From NCBI GenBank assembly GCA_027943335.1, contig BSBK01006430.1, positions 250,501 to 314,500 on the forward strand: DNA of 64,000 nt, in the 5' to 3' direction. A model generated the notes under the pieces. That model was not told the origin of the DNA, made no database searches, and worked only from the letters and a program-made list of their open reading frames with translations. Positions 48,211-58,974 of the stretch are shown here, one piece after another; position 1 is the stretch's first letter, and every line of letters begins with the position of its first letter. A program made the position numbers and the translations under genes. Source of the stretch: Chamaecyparis obtusa. Taxonomy: Eukaryota > Streptophyta > Pinopsida > Cupressales > Cupressaceae.

Positions 48211-49396
48211 GGCCCATTCTTATTATTAATGTTGTGAATTCCTACACCTCCATTTTTCAAAGAGGTTGACAAGGCAGGAATACAAATAAGGGGTATTTTA
48301 TTTTGTCCATTCATATTTTCTGACCAAAGAAATGAGTGCATTAAAGTTTCAATCTTAGATATGATGCCTATAGGATCTTGTAAAATGGATAAATAATAAT
48401 TTGGAATGGCTGAGAGAACAATTTTGATAAGAAAAATTATTCCTGAGAGAGATAACTAATGAACCTTCCATGCACTAATTCTATTTTTTATATGATCAAT
48501 AAAAAATTTCCAATAAGAATATTTGTTTAAACCCATAAAAAAAGGAATGCCAAGATAATTAGAAGGAAACTATTCAAAGGGGAAACCAAGCAATTGAACT
48601 ATCCTTTGAGAAACCAATTGAGAAGTACTAAAGACAAATATTTTATTTAGCTACATTAATACATTTCCCCAAAACTTGCATATATAAATCAATGGATTTC
48701 TTCACATTTTGCACTTCTTGATATGTGGATGAACCAAAGAGTAAGCTATCATTAGCAAAAAGAGAGTGAGTTATGGATAAGGATGAACCAACTATGTTGA
48801 CACCTTTCCAAAAACCCTTTTGATTAAAATAATTAATGAGTCTATTGATGGCATCCTTCATAATGATAAACAAGAATGGAGAAAGAGGATCACCTTGACG
48901 AACTCCTTGGGAAAAGGAAAAAAATCCTACTGGTGCTCCATTAATGAGGACAAAATAGTGTGCACCCAAGATGCAAGATTTAATCCATTTACACCACCTA
49001 GAGGAGAAATGAAATTGACAAATGGATCAAAGGAGAAAAGACCAATTTAGTTTATCATATGCCTTCATCATATCTAATTTTGCAAAACATGCCAAAACAT
49101 TATGTTGTTTGATCATATGAAGGGTTTCATGTGCTATTACAACTCCCTCAGTAGTTTCTCGACCAGGAACAAAACTACCTTGTTTTGCTAAAATAATCTT
49201 TGGGATAATAGGCTTAATTCACAAATAAATAGTCTTTGTAACAGTTTTATATATTTTGTTACACAAAGAAATAGTCTAGAAGTCAGCAAAAGAATAAGGA
49301 TAATTTACCTTTGGGATGAGGGAAATGTTTGTGGTATTAAAGTTCTTCAAAATGGAAACATTTTTTCTAGATTCCTCAAATACCTCAAGTAATTCA
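48211..49396 (-). pseudogene. LINE (L1-type) reverse transcriptase fragment
   Basis: Minus-strand reading has the classic plant L1 RT series: NISLIPKV and ISLCNKIYK (about 49330-49260), FVPGRETTEGVVIAHE, FAKLDMMKAYDKLNW, then FSQGVRQGDPLSPFLF (about 48890) and SLFANDSLLFG, where the catalytic FADD has become FAND. The thumb/C-terminal part has YLGIPFFMG and FLWSENMNGQNKIPL, ending GGVGIHNI near 48215. The endonuclease domain and the 3' tail are missing. Several frameshifts and stops. At 48211 it runs into the unassigned coding remnant. Confidence 0.88.
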
Positions 49397-49964
49397 AAAC
49401 AAATGACTATTATATACATTATTTTGGACTGTTTTTGCCCATCCTTGTTCTAATTTATTTTAGTCAAGTTTATCTACATGGTACGGTAATGCACAGGTCT
49501 AAAATTGATATAAGAGATAGGTTTTTGTCTTATCTTTCATATTCCATTGGTTTGGTAGAATTTTTTTATGATTTGTGAAAGTTACACCCATTTTAGTGAA
49601 GGTAGGTCTAAACCTCAACTAGGGTTTTCCATTTGAGAAAAGAAGACATATTTTCTTAATTCTCACTTAAGTGATTTCCTTAATTATGTATTTTATAGAA
49701 AATATTAAATACTATTCTTTGCATTTAACCATTATTTGAAATAAATTAGTTTAAGAAGATTGACAAGTTTTATGGTTTTGTGAGGGTACCAGAGGCATTT
49801 AGGATATTTTTATGCACTTGATCTATGCTTACTCTATTTGATAGAGTGTATATATGTTTGATGCATTTTGAGTCCATCTGAATGCATTTATGGGGTATAG
49901 GGTGTTCACATTTGCTGAAGGTCATATGTGTTTTGGTCACATGAGTCTGTTGTGGTGTTGTCAT
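49397..49964. other. Stretch without recognised features
   Basis: No coding or repeat structure recognised between the LINE fragment and the LTR at 49965. Confidence 0.5.
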
Positions 49965-51100
49965 TGTTGGAAACATGTTTTGTTTATGTTAAGAAAATAG
50001 ATTTACCGATGGCACTAAAGGATTGGATTGAACAATGCCTAGGTGTTCAGTCAATCGGTGATAGTGAAAAAAGAAAGAAACAGTGAATTATTTTTGGTGA
50101 AGACAATCGAGTTAAGGTGCACGATCATAGATTTAACATTTGAAAAGGCATATCTATCTATTCCTATGATCACATCAGTTAACTTGGAGTATTCTGAAAG
50201 TTATTGAAGATTGAAGTGAAACTAGAAATAAATATAATGTACCAGTGGAAACAGTTGGTTAGATTGGTGTTGTGGTTAAATATTTTTGTTAGGCTAACAT
50301 GTTTTCAGGTTTTAATGTTTGAGGCCAACATCAAGCATGTTTAATTTTTATTTTGGATAGCTCACTCATAATGATAAGATGGATTTGAGGGCCAACTTGT
50401 AAAATGTTTTAGGGTTAGAGCACCTAACTAGAACAAGTATATAAATGGTTAATAAATTAATTGTGTAGAGAGTTGCGACATTGTTTTGATGATATGTGAT
50501 GATTTTTGGAGATAGTACAAAGAGATTAAATTATTCATATTAGCATAATTGATCTATAATTCATTGGATCTATCATGCATTGAGTGAAAATATCATGTCA
50601 TTCTTTACTTGTTGATTCTAATAAATTGGAAAGTGAAATCCTTTGAGATGGTCACTCCTAATAGGGTGAGCAGGATGTTAATAGATGTGAAGTGAAAATC
50701 CTCTATCAAGGTAGCTCTTTAAATAGAGCTCTTTTTAATCCATTAGTAGGGTAGTCTTTAACATGGTTGCTGTAGTTCATAACCAGACTATAAGTACTCC
50801 AGTAATCACACATAGACCTCAGAAAGGTTGTTCCAATTTCTGCTAACAAGGCTAATTTCCAAGTGCACTAGTAAAATCTTGTGGGCATCATCCTGAAACA
50901 TGATTTTCACCCTCTAACAAGGGTTTTCATGAAAAAAATCTTGGTGTTATGTGTTCAAATGTGTGAGTGTTTTTTTTGTTGTATTGTTACTTAATATTCA
51001 CATTTGCATGTTGGTTAATTAGAAAGATAATTCATAAAATTTTCCAATTTTTGGTTGCACTAATTCAACCCCCCCCTCTCGGTGCCTTATAATACTAACA
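49965..51100 (+). repeat. Isolated LTR, plus orientation
   Basis: 1,136 bp from TGTTGGAAACATG to AATACTAACA. Contains CTAATAGGGTG and CCTCTAACAAGGG boxes and the C-run CCCCCCCTCTCGGTG near its right end, the same layout as the LTRs of B and D in plus sense. The flanks (GTCAT and TGGTT) do not match, so it is not a clean solo LTR. TGGTTTTCAG just after it could be a damaged primer site. Confidence 0.7.
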
Positions 51101-54100
51101 TGGTTTTCAGGTGGATTAGGAACAACAAGTGAATAGCTAAACCTAAAAATGTGATATCTTGATGTTATTATGAGACTCATGGAATGATTTTACAATGATA
51201 CATGATTCTCATATACATTTTATATGCTTTTATTCTTGGGTAAAGAACCTAGGAATAGTAGCTAAGTGCCTCTCAATGGGGGACATGGCCCTAAGTGGTT
51301 ACTAGTGTAACTCATTGGTGAGTTTTTTAACCAAGTGATGTCATAAATAAATAAATTGGGAATGGGGGGTACACACTAAATACATTAATTGATGCTTTTC
51401 CTATGCTTCTAGTGCTTTTACAAGTTGGGGATGTGACTGGGATAATGTGGTGATATTGATGGCATAAATGAACAACCTTTTCCTTGAGAAAGGTTATTGG
51501 TTCTACATGCTCCTACTTTGGGAGCAAGGTCAAGAGTTGACTTCTAGGGTAACCCAAGGGGTGAGGGCTCTGTAATGACACTCATCAAGCTTGTAGCCTA
51601 GATCCTTTACCCCTTTGATTACTTTTCGTCTAGTAGTCCTATTTGGATTGTTGACCTTTGTGGTTTATGATTTGTTTTATAGGAAGGGTTTTTACCACCT
51701 CAGGTATGTCTTAGTGATTACCTATGGCATGAACCTTGGTTTCTATCTCCTAGCTCAACGGAGTTGGCATATTGGTTCCATATTGTTGGGTTGTTAATAC
51801 TTATTATATCGAGGTACTGTTCTTGGTCTCATGGATGATTCTTGCACATGTTCCTTTCCAAATTTGTAGTGTAATCCCTCATGTTGTATATTTCATCATA
51901 TTGAGTTGTATTAGCATATATATTTATTCTTGAACTAATATAAACCACTTAAATGAGTCAATTGTTTATAAAACAATGATGTATATTGATGTAATTCAAA
52001 TAATATAAGGGAATGGATAGTTCTAGGTAAAGGAAAGGGGAAATAATATGTGGTATATCAGACATGCTATTAGCATTAAAAGAAAGTGTTTTATGTTATT
52101 TCTCATATTCTCTTATGTAGTTCATCTATAAAGGAATTGAACTTAGATATAGTTATGTCGTGATGTACCTAGGAAAGAATGTAATATCTCTTGATGAAAG
52201 GTTCAAAGAAAATTATTGTGAAATGATAGACTAGTGATTGGAATTGTGAAAATGAATAGTTATGAAATAATGAATTAAGATAGTAATTTGATTGTAATGT
52301 TTATTATTTTGTTCATGTTTACTTAGCGCATAAAAAAGAGTATGGATTAATGAATAACATAGGATAATGCCTACCTTAATGAATATTAATCTCTCACCTA
52401 AATGATTAGAGGAAAGTGATATAAAGGATAGATGATGTTTATGAATTAAAAATGAATTAATGACATGAGTTGGTAAGATAAATATTGATGTTAGATGATT
52501 AACTTATGTTTAATGAATCATTGAGTTAGGAACATTTACCTTGGTGAATTTAAATGAATGTAGACCAATAAAGCTCATAATTAAATTAATATCTTATAAA
52601 TGTAAATAGGTTAGATAATGTTTCTTTAATATCCATGTTAGGGAACCTCTTAGGACTTAGGTTGAATAAATCTCATATTCAAGTTTGTAAAAAATTTCTT
52701 AATTATGTTTTAGAAACATGAAGTGTAATAATGTATATTATTCTAGTTAACAAAAAAATTACTTGCATCTTATAGAGGTTTTATGTCTTTTCCTCCCAAT
52801 TTCATTAGTGGGGCATTAAATACACTCCCCATGACATTTTCTCTCATGATACTATGGATCTTTCACCTGAGAAGATTTACAGGCTCAATTTCGCCTCACT
52901 AGAAAAGGTCATCAGACATTTCACTTAGTGGTCTCGGTACTACCTTTAAATATGCTTCATAAGATAAGAATATATTTTTTCAAGCCATGGTGGAAGTATT
53001 CCTCCTTTTGTAATCCCAAGTGGTGCGGGAGAACCTAGGGTCTTTACGCTACCCTAATCCAAGATTTGGCTTGTAAGTGACCTTAGCCAAGTCACTGAAT
53101 AAGAGTCCCAAGTGTGTGTGTGGGTGTGTGTATGTGTGTGAAGTCTTAGAAATTCCTTAGGAAGTATGGTTAAGTGTTTGTCAAGGTCTTCTTAAGACTC
53201 GTCTAGTTTTGGTCTTCTTTGTAAAAAATTGCTAACTTAGTTCTAGATGGTCAAAGGTCAAGTTGACTTCTGAAAATGTGGGAATTAAGGAATAAAAAGC
53301 TAAAATAGGGTTATTTATACCCTTGAGATCAATTGGAACTTATTTGAGTGATCCAAGGGAATTTGACAAAAAAAATTTATCAAAGTTGTCAATGACAACT
53401 TTGCAACTTTGAAAAATTGGCATGGCAAGAATCGACTAAGTTGCCTTAGGGAGAGTAGAATCAGTTAGGGATTCATTTGGGAATTTTTTCTTGAACCTTA
53501 GACCTATTTAAGTCATTTTCCAACCACTGCTAAAGTTTGGCATATTTTGTAGATTCTTTTACTTGAGTTTAATACACTAGCATTCTTTGTAAACTGTGAA
53601 TAGTGAAACGAACTCGATCATCCAATGTACCATGGATTAATCTAGGAAAAAAAATTCACATATTTATTTAGTATTATGTTTATAGTTTATTTTGGTGTGC
53701 TATTTTAGTTTATAGACTTTTTTTTTCATTTTTTGTAAATAAATCTTTCTTTTGTGACCATATCACTGGTCTAGATAGGGTTGAGAGACCAAAAATGGCT
53801 CTAGCATAAGTTTCACTGGTGGGTATAGTATAGCCCTATGGGAAATTATAGATAAATGTACATATTATGTAAATATGGAGTCTTGTCTTCAGATTTGTGG
53901 GGGAAAAAATTTTGACATCAAGCCCTAGGAGACTCACTGTGAACCTAGCTAGGAAGCTTAACTGTTGCAGACAATAGATGGAGGGATTGTGGGATTGGTA
54001 GACTCAATCCACTGATAAGGTATTGATGAAAATAGGCTAAATAGTTAGGGTTATGAAGGAGAAGAGATGGTGAAGCTTTTGGAGTGAGATTGAAACCAAT

Positions 54101-54651
54101 TCATCACTATGATCAGGAAAAAGCTAGTAGCCCTTAAAAATAGGCCAAAAAATAGAAAGATGATGTACGGATGCAGTGAGGTTTGGAAAGCCTAGAAATA
54201 TTCAAGGTCTTCAAAAAGGGTATAAGAAACTCAAATTTCTTTGGGTACTTGTTTGGGGAGCTACATAGTTATAGCCCAAAAGGTGTGCAAGGAGACCTAA
54301 TTAGGCCTAATTAGGCTAGTATCATTTTTGCCTCAATTTGAAGAGACCAAATCTTAATCCTAGAAGTTTGGGAACTAGATCATCTTAAAACTATAGAAAA
54401 TGAGCCATTATAAGGCCTTCCATCTAGTTTGCAAAGAATTCCAGTTTGATGGTGTATGGAGATAGATTTAGAGAGTAAATGGAGGTAGTATTGAAAATTG
54501 CACTTGGTAGTGAGATCTTGGAGAGAGAGAAGGTTGAGGGAAGAATTCCAATAGTATAGAGTCTTGATATAACCCTAGATAGGTCGAGAGAAATACCTAG
54601 GAGTGGTCCTAAAGATTTAGGGCATGTTGTGAAGAGACCTCCCTATAAAAT
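51101..54651. other. Region without recognised genes before Gypsy G
   Basis: Low-complexity AT-rich DNA. No coding similarity. The right part should hold the 5' LTR of Gypsy G, because its primer site is at 54652, but LTR edges and a partner could not be found. Confidence 0.45.
53112..53140. repeat. Imperfect (GT)n tract
   Basis: About 29 bases of alternating GT with two interruptions. Confidence 0.85.
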
Positions 54652-54699
54652 TGGTATCAAAGACTAACAAATTTTGGGGTAGAGATATATGTTAGAATC

Positions 54700-55908
54700 A
54701 ATGGGTGAGTCAACCATGGTGAAAAATGTATAGTTGGCTAGGGAAGTAACATAGCAGAAAGAAGAGAATACAATTATTACAGAAGAATTGGGAGCCCTTA
54801 GAGATAAGCTAAGGGAGGTGGAAGAAAAGACCGAATTGGTAAGTGAGAAATTGAAAGATGGAGACAAAGGTAAGGAGGTAGATGAAGATAATGAAGTCCC
54901 TAAACTTGATCCACCTATGCAAGAAGAGCCTTTTCTCAAAGCCATTAAAGCCATTGGAGGAAAAGCTCTTGAAGGGGTACCTTTGTTTAGTGGGAAGATG
55001 GACCCTATATTGGTGATGTAATGGATAGAGGGAATGGAGAACCACTTTGAGTGTGAAGGGGTTAGTGAGGCTCAAAAGGTGAAGGTGGCCAAATCTAGGA
55101 TGAGGGGACTAGTATTAACTTGGTGGAAGTTCCTACAAACTGAAAGGGAGGTAGGAAAGAACACCATAGCTAGTTGGAAGGCTATGGTCACCAAGATCAA
55201 GGAGAACTATTTACCAAAAGAATTTGAAATCCAATTGCATAAGAAGAGGAAAAACCTTAGGAAGAGGGAAATGGATGTTGCAACCTATACCAAAGAGTTC
55301 CAAAAGCTATGCTTGAGATCCAAGATCCAAGAAGAAGAAAGTGTCAAAGTAGCCATATATTTGAATGGACTTAGGTGGATTATTTAAGAAGAAATCAGTT
55401 TATTGAGCATGAATAATATTCATAGGTGTTACCAATCAGCCATGAAAGTGGAAGAAAAAGGTAGAAAGAAACAAGAAACTAATTCAAGAGGTAGAGGAAG
55501 AGGAAGAGACTCAAGAGGGAGTGATAGAGGCAATTATAGTGGTAGAGGAAATGAACCAAAGAGTCAAGGTGAAGCCAAGATGACTAGACAATATAATGAG
55601 CCAAGTAATAGAGGTAATTTTAGTAGAGGAAGAAGATTCCATAGTGGTGGAAGAGGCAAATTTGGAGGATTCAGTAGAGGCTCACACTTTGCTAGTATGA
55701 AATGCTACAATTATGGTCAATTAGGAGACCCTACCTACATATGCCCTGATAAAACATCAATTTCACAAGGAGAGAAGAAGATAACCTATGCACAAGAGGA
55801 AGTTGGAAGTGTTAAATCTCTAGAGGTGAATCTTGATTTAGAAAATGGGGAAAATCTCATGTTTAGAAGAGTCTTGCTCAAAGAACCGGTCAAGGAGGAA
55901 TCCAAATA
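54700..55908 (+). pseudogene. gag: Gypsy G gag remnant
   Basis: The N-terminus is a Glu/Lys coil (54785-54900). Capsid follows with LFSGKMDPI, MENHFECEGVSEAQKV, GLVLTWWKFL and TYTKEFQKLCLRSK (54960-55330), typical of Retrotrans_gag. An Arg/Gly/Ser-rich basic stretch (55470-55690, many GRG repeats) leads to a zinc knuckle, CYNYGQLGDPTYICP, in which the second Cys is Tyr and the His is Asp. Stops at 55019 and 55385. The protein would form particles and bind RNA; the knuckle here could not hold zinc. Confidence 0.85.
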
Positions 55909-56430
55909 GAGAAGGGCTCTATTTAGGATCAAGTGAAAGATCCTTGGAAAGGTGTGAAAATTCATCATAGACATAGGATCTATAGACAATATTATCTCAG
56001 AGAAGGTAATCCAAAATTTGAGACTCACTAGGATACCTCATGCTCACCACTACAAAGTTACTTGGTTGAAAAAAGGGCAAAATCTCTTAGTGAATGAATA
56101 TGTGTGGGTTGAATTTTTTATTGGTGAATATCAAGACAAACTTCTATGTGATATCTTTCCAATGGATGCTTGGCACCTATTATTGAGTAGACCATGGAAA
56201 TATGACCGAGATGTAGTCCATCATGGGAAGAAAAACTTGTATACCTTCAAGAAGAATGGGGTCACCTACAAGATATAGTCACTTGTTGAAGGAGAAACAA
56301 TTTCAGGGGATACTAATGTACTACTAATGAGTGGTAAGGATTTATTGCATGAAATCAAGGAAGAAGAAGGTGTTAGAGTATCCATTGTTGTTAAGCTTAA
56401 AGAGGAAGATAAGCCTCAATAAGAAATTGT
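55909..56430 (+). pseudogene. Gypsy G protease remnant
   Basis: A retropepsin-like stretch. The active-site segment reads IDIGSIDNIIS (Asp at 55970-55972) where D-S/T-G or D-G-G-S is expected, so the loop is altered. FPMDAWHLLLSRPWKYDRD (about 56155-56210) is the conserved end of plant Gypsy protease. The frame then breaks before RT. Confidence 0.75.
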
Positions 56431-57324
56431 ACATGTGGAAGTGAGGAAGCTATTGGAACAGTTCAAAGACATCATTAGTGATGGAACACTAGCCACTCTA
56501 CCACCTAAAAGAGAAATTAGTCACCAAATAGACTTCATACTAGGGGCATCCTTTCCTAACAAAGCAACATAGAAGATGACACCAAACCAAAACAAGGAGA
56601 TAGAAAGACAAGATCAAGAGTTACTTGATCAAGGGATAATCAGGAAGAGCATAAGTCCATGTGATGTCCCAATGGTCTTGGCACCCAAGAAAGGGGTAAA
56701 TAGAGGTTGTGTACTGATTCTAGGGAAATAAATAGGATAACCATCAAGTATAGATTTCCTATCCCTAGAATAGAAGATCTTATGGAGGGTCTTGGAGGGT
56801 CTAGGTACTTCACTAAAATTGACCTTAAGAGTGGGTACCATAAAATTAGGATAAAAGAGGGGGATGAATGGAATTCAGCCTTTAAAACCATAGAAGGTAT
56901 TTATGAATGGTAAGTTATGCCCTTTGGGCTTACAAATGCACCTAGTACATTCATGAGGTTAAATAATGAAGTCTTGAAGGATTATATAGAAAGTTTTGAA
57001 GTGGTATACTTAGATGATATCCTCATGTTTAGTAAGACAAAAGAAGAACATGTGAAACACCTGGAAGTTGTCTTGAAAAGGTTTCATGAAGAGAATCTAG
57101 CCATTAACCTAGAAAAGAGTGAGTTCTTCAAACAAGAACTAGTTTACCTAGGTTTTTTATTCTCCCAAGATGACTTAAAAATGGACCCAGGTAAGGTATA
57201 TGCTATCCTTAATTGGATCACTCCCAAAATAGGGACTGATGTAAGAAGTTTTCATGGGTTGGCTCAGTTTTATATGAAGTTTATAAGAGGATTCAGTGAG
57301 ATTTTTGTACCTCTTCTTGATACC
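56431..57324 (+). pseudogene. Gypsy G reverse transcriptase remnant
   Basis: Recognisable RT motifs in order: LLDQGIIRKSISPCDVPMVL (56620-56680), [20 protein letters not shown] (56707-56766), [30 protein letters not shown], and the catalytic VVYLDDILMFSK (YLDD at 57007-57018), then LVYLGFLF. A frameshift at about 56705 and a stop at 56911-56913 break the frame. The coding sequence stops at 57324 and resumes after the solo LTR. Confidence 0.9.
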
Positions 57325-57329
57325 ATAAA

Positions 57330-58062
57330 TGTTAGGAATAAGGTGTCTCAACCTTGGATAATTCCTATTCTTATTAGTTGTTTTGTAAAATGTATTTCTT
57401 GCAAACAATGTAATTAAGTGTGAGTTTACATGTCTAGTTGGCATGTTGATGTGTCACTCCACTTGATGTGTAGGCATCTTGAGTTGTGTGTAAGGAGATC
57501 ATGGCTAAAATGGTTATGACAGTTTCCTATGATATGTAAGAGCTATGTTTGGAAGTTTCAATGATAGGTGAAGACATGTGGCAACTGATAAAGTTGAGTA
57601 CTGTACACTCTTCCCCAATCGTGGGGTTTGGGGAATGGTAAAACCCTAATACATATATCTTTGGAAGTTTCCCTAGAAAGGGAAGTGCATGATATAAGCA
57701 TTTTTAAGGGTTGTGAAGATAGGAGAAGGAAGTGTATTGTTGGAACATTTTATGCTACCACAATTTATCTTCAAGAGTTGGAAAATCTTCTGAAAGAGCT
57801 TGCATTGCAAGTGTATTGTAAACTGTAATAGTTTTGATTAATACACTATGCAGGTTTTGGAGTGCTGGGATTTTTACCAAAAGGTTTCCCCAGGGTAAAT
57901 CTTTGTGTCATTCTCTATTTTCTGTATGCATGGTATATGGCTGCAATATCTTTGTTAAAGTAGTTAACGAATCTAAAATTGTAAGGATTTAAAATAATTT
58001 GCACAATACTTTCCTTTAGAGATTAGTGTAGGAAGCTATTTCCGCACCTGAGTTTCCTTACA
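57330..58062 (+). repeat. 733-bp solo LTR with ATAAA duplication
   Basis: TGTTAGGAATAAGG to TTTCCTTACA, flanked by ATAAA (57325-57329, 58063-58067). Removing it and one duplicate rejoins the Gypsy G frame between RT and RNase H. It has no coding capacity. The TTTCCCCAGGGTAAATCTT segment near 57885 is of the kind found toward the end of Copia LTRs, so it is probably a Copia solo LTR in plus orientation. Confidence 0.9.
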
Positions 58063-58316
58063 ATAAAGGGTGGAATCAAAACCAAGTTCAAATGGACCAA
58101 CGAGGCTAATGAATGATTTGAGAAGATGAAACAAAAGGTGGCTACACAACCCATCCTAGTATTTCCAAGTTTTGATAAGTTGTTTATTGTGAAATGTGAT
58201 GCAAGTAACATAGTTGTGGGAGTGGTCCTTAACCAAGAAGGGAGACTGGTTACATTTTTTAGTGAAAGGTTGAATGAAGCTAAATCAAGGTATTCTTCTT
58301 ATAATTTAGAACTTTA
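58063..58316 (+). pseudogene. Gypsy G RNase H start
   Basis: Continues RT with FKWTNEANE, QPILVFPSFDKLFIVKCDAS and FSERLNEAKSRYSSYNLELY: the standard connection and RNase H start of Gypsy elements, with VKCDAS holding the first catalytic Asp. It ends abruptly where the D-family LTR begins. Confidence 0.87.
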
Positions 58317-58590
58317 TATTGGAAAGTTGACTAAAATGGTGTATATGACTATATTTAGTGTTGTCATTATGGAAAAAAAGTCATATAGAGTTTTGGAGTC
58401 GGTGCACTTACTCATAAGATCAAAATATGGCTAAGTATGAAAGACAAGATAGTTAGTAGAGCACCAGATGAATAGAGCATGAGTTCACATGTGTATGAAA
58501 GAGTTATGACATGCACCCTTGGAGATAAGCTTCTAATTATGTATTTATGCTAATTCTAAGAGCGCATGATGATATGAGGGTATATGCACA
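58317..58590 (+). repeat. D-family LTR fragment
   Basis: Starts TATTGGAAAGTTGAC and matches the beginning of the D LTR (read from the complement of 40293 leftwards), including AAGTATGAAAG, AGAGCA and GAGTTATG boxes. Homology fades near 58590. Plus orientation, opposite to D. Confidence 0.82.
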
Positions 58591-58596
58591 AAGATG

Positions 58597-58826
58597 GGGA
58601 ACCAAAAAGATGCCACTTTTCTTTTTGGTCCCACATCATGCATAGTGCATACGCACCAAAGGGTGTGTGCCCTATAGGGTGCATGCCCTACGGCTTGGGT
58701 TGCCCAAGCCTTAGGCTTGGGCAATCCAAAACAAAGCGTGTGCGCCAAATAGGGTGCATGTGCTTTGAAAAACACTTTTTAAGTGTTTTTCAAAGCGCGT
58801 GCACCCTATTTGGTGCAGGCACTTTG
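58597..58826. repeat. Cluster of hairpins / inverted repeats
   Basis: Three inverted repeats in 230 bp of unusually GC-rich DNA. 58597-58632 pairs GGGAACCAAAAAG with CTTTTTGGTCCC. 58700-58724 is a perfect 11-bp stem TTGCCCAAGCC with a 3-nt loop. 58738-58821 is a stem of about 40 bp around TTT (58778-58780) with roughly three mismatches. The core TAGGGTGCATG occurs in direct and inverted copies. Such clustered motif repeats occur near the ends of CACTA-type DNA transposons, but no CACTA terminus is seen. Confidence 0.85.
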
Positions 58827-58974
58827 AAAAAACCATAGTTAGCTAAAGCTACGGATTGGAAAGCTCATTTTTCTTTCTTCAAACCCATAATTTCAACTAA
58901 GAAGGGCTTCCCAAGCATGCACGCACTCTTCTTTTGGCTTGTAAATCCATTTTTTTCATTAATTCATCCATCAA

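Larger units (their letters stand above)
54652..58316 (+). mobile_element. Gypsy element G
   Basis: Plus-strand Ty3/Gypsy fragment: primer-site-like TGGTATCAAAGA (54652-54663), gag, protease, reverse transcriptase and the start of RNase H. A 733-bp solo LTR interrupts it at 57330, and a D-family LTR cuts it off at 58317, so integrase is absent. RT and protease type differ from element F; it looks like the chromovirus side of Gypsy, but without integrase or chromodomain that cannot be settled. Confidence 0.85.

Noticed and set aside
49965..51100. Clean solo LTR
   Set aside because: Flanking 5-bp sequences differ and a degraded primer-site-like sequence follows, so truncation is equally likely.
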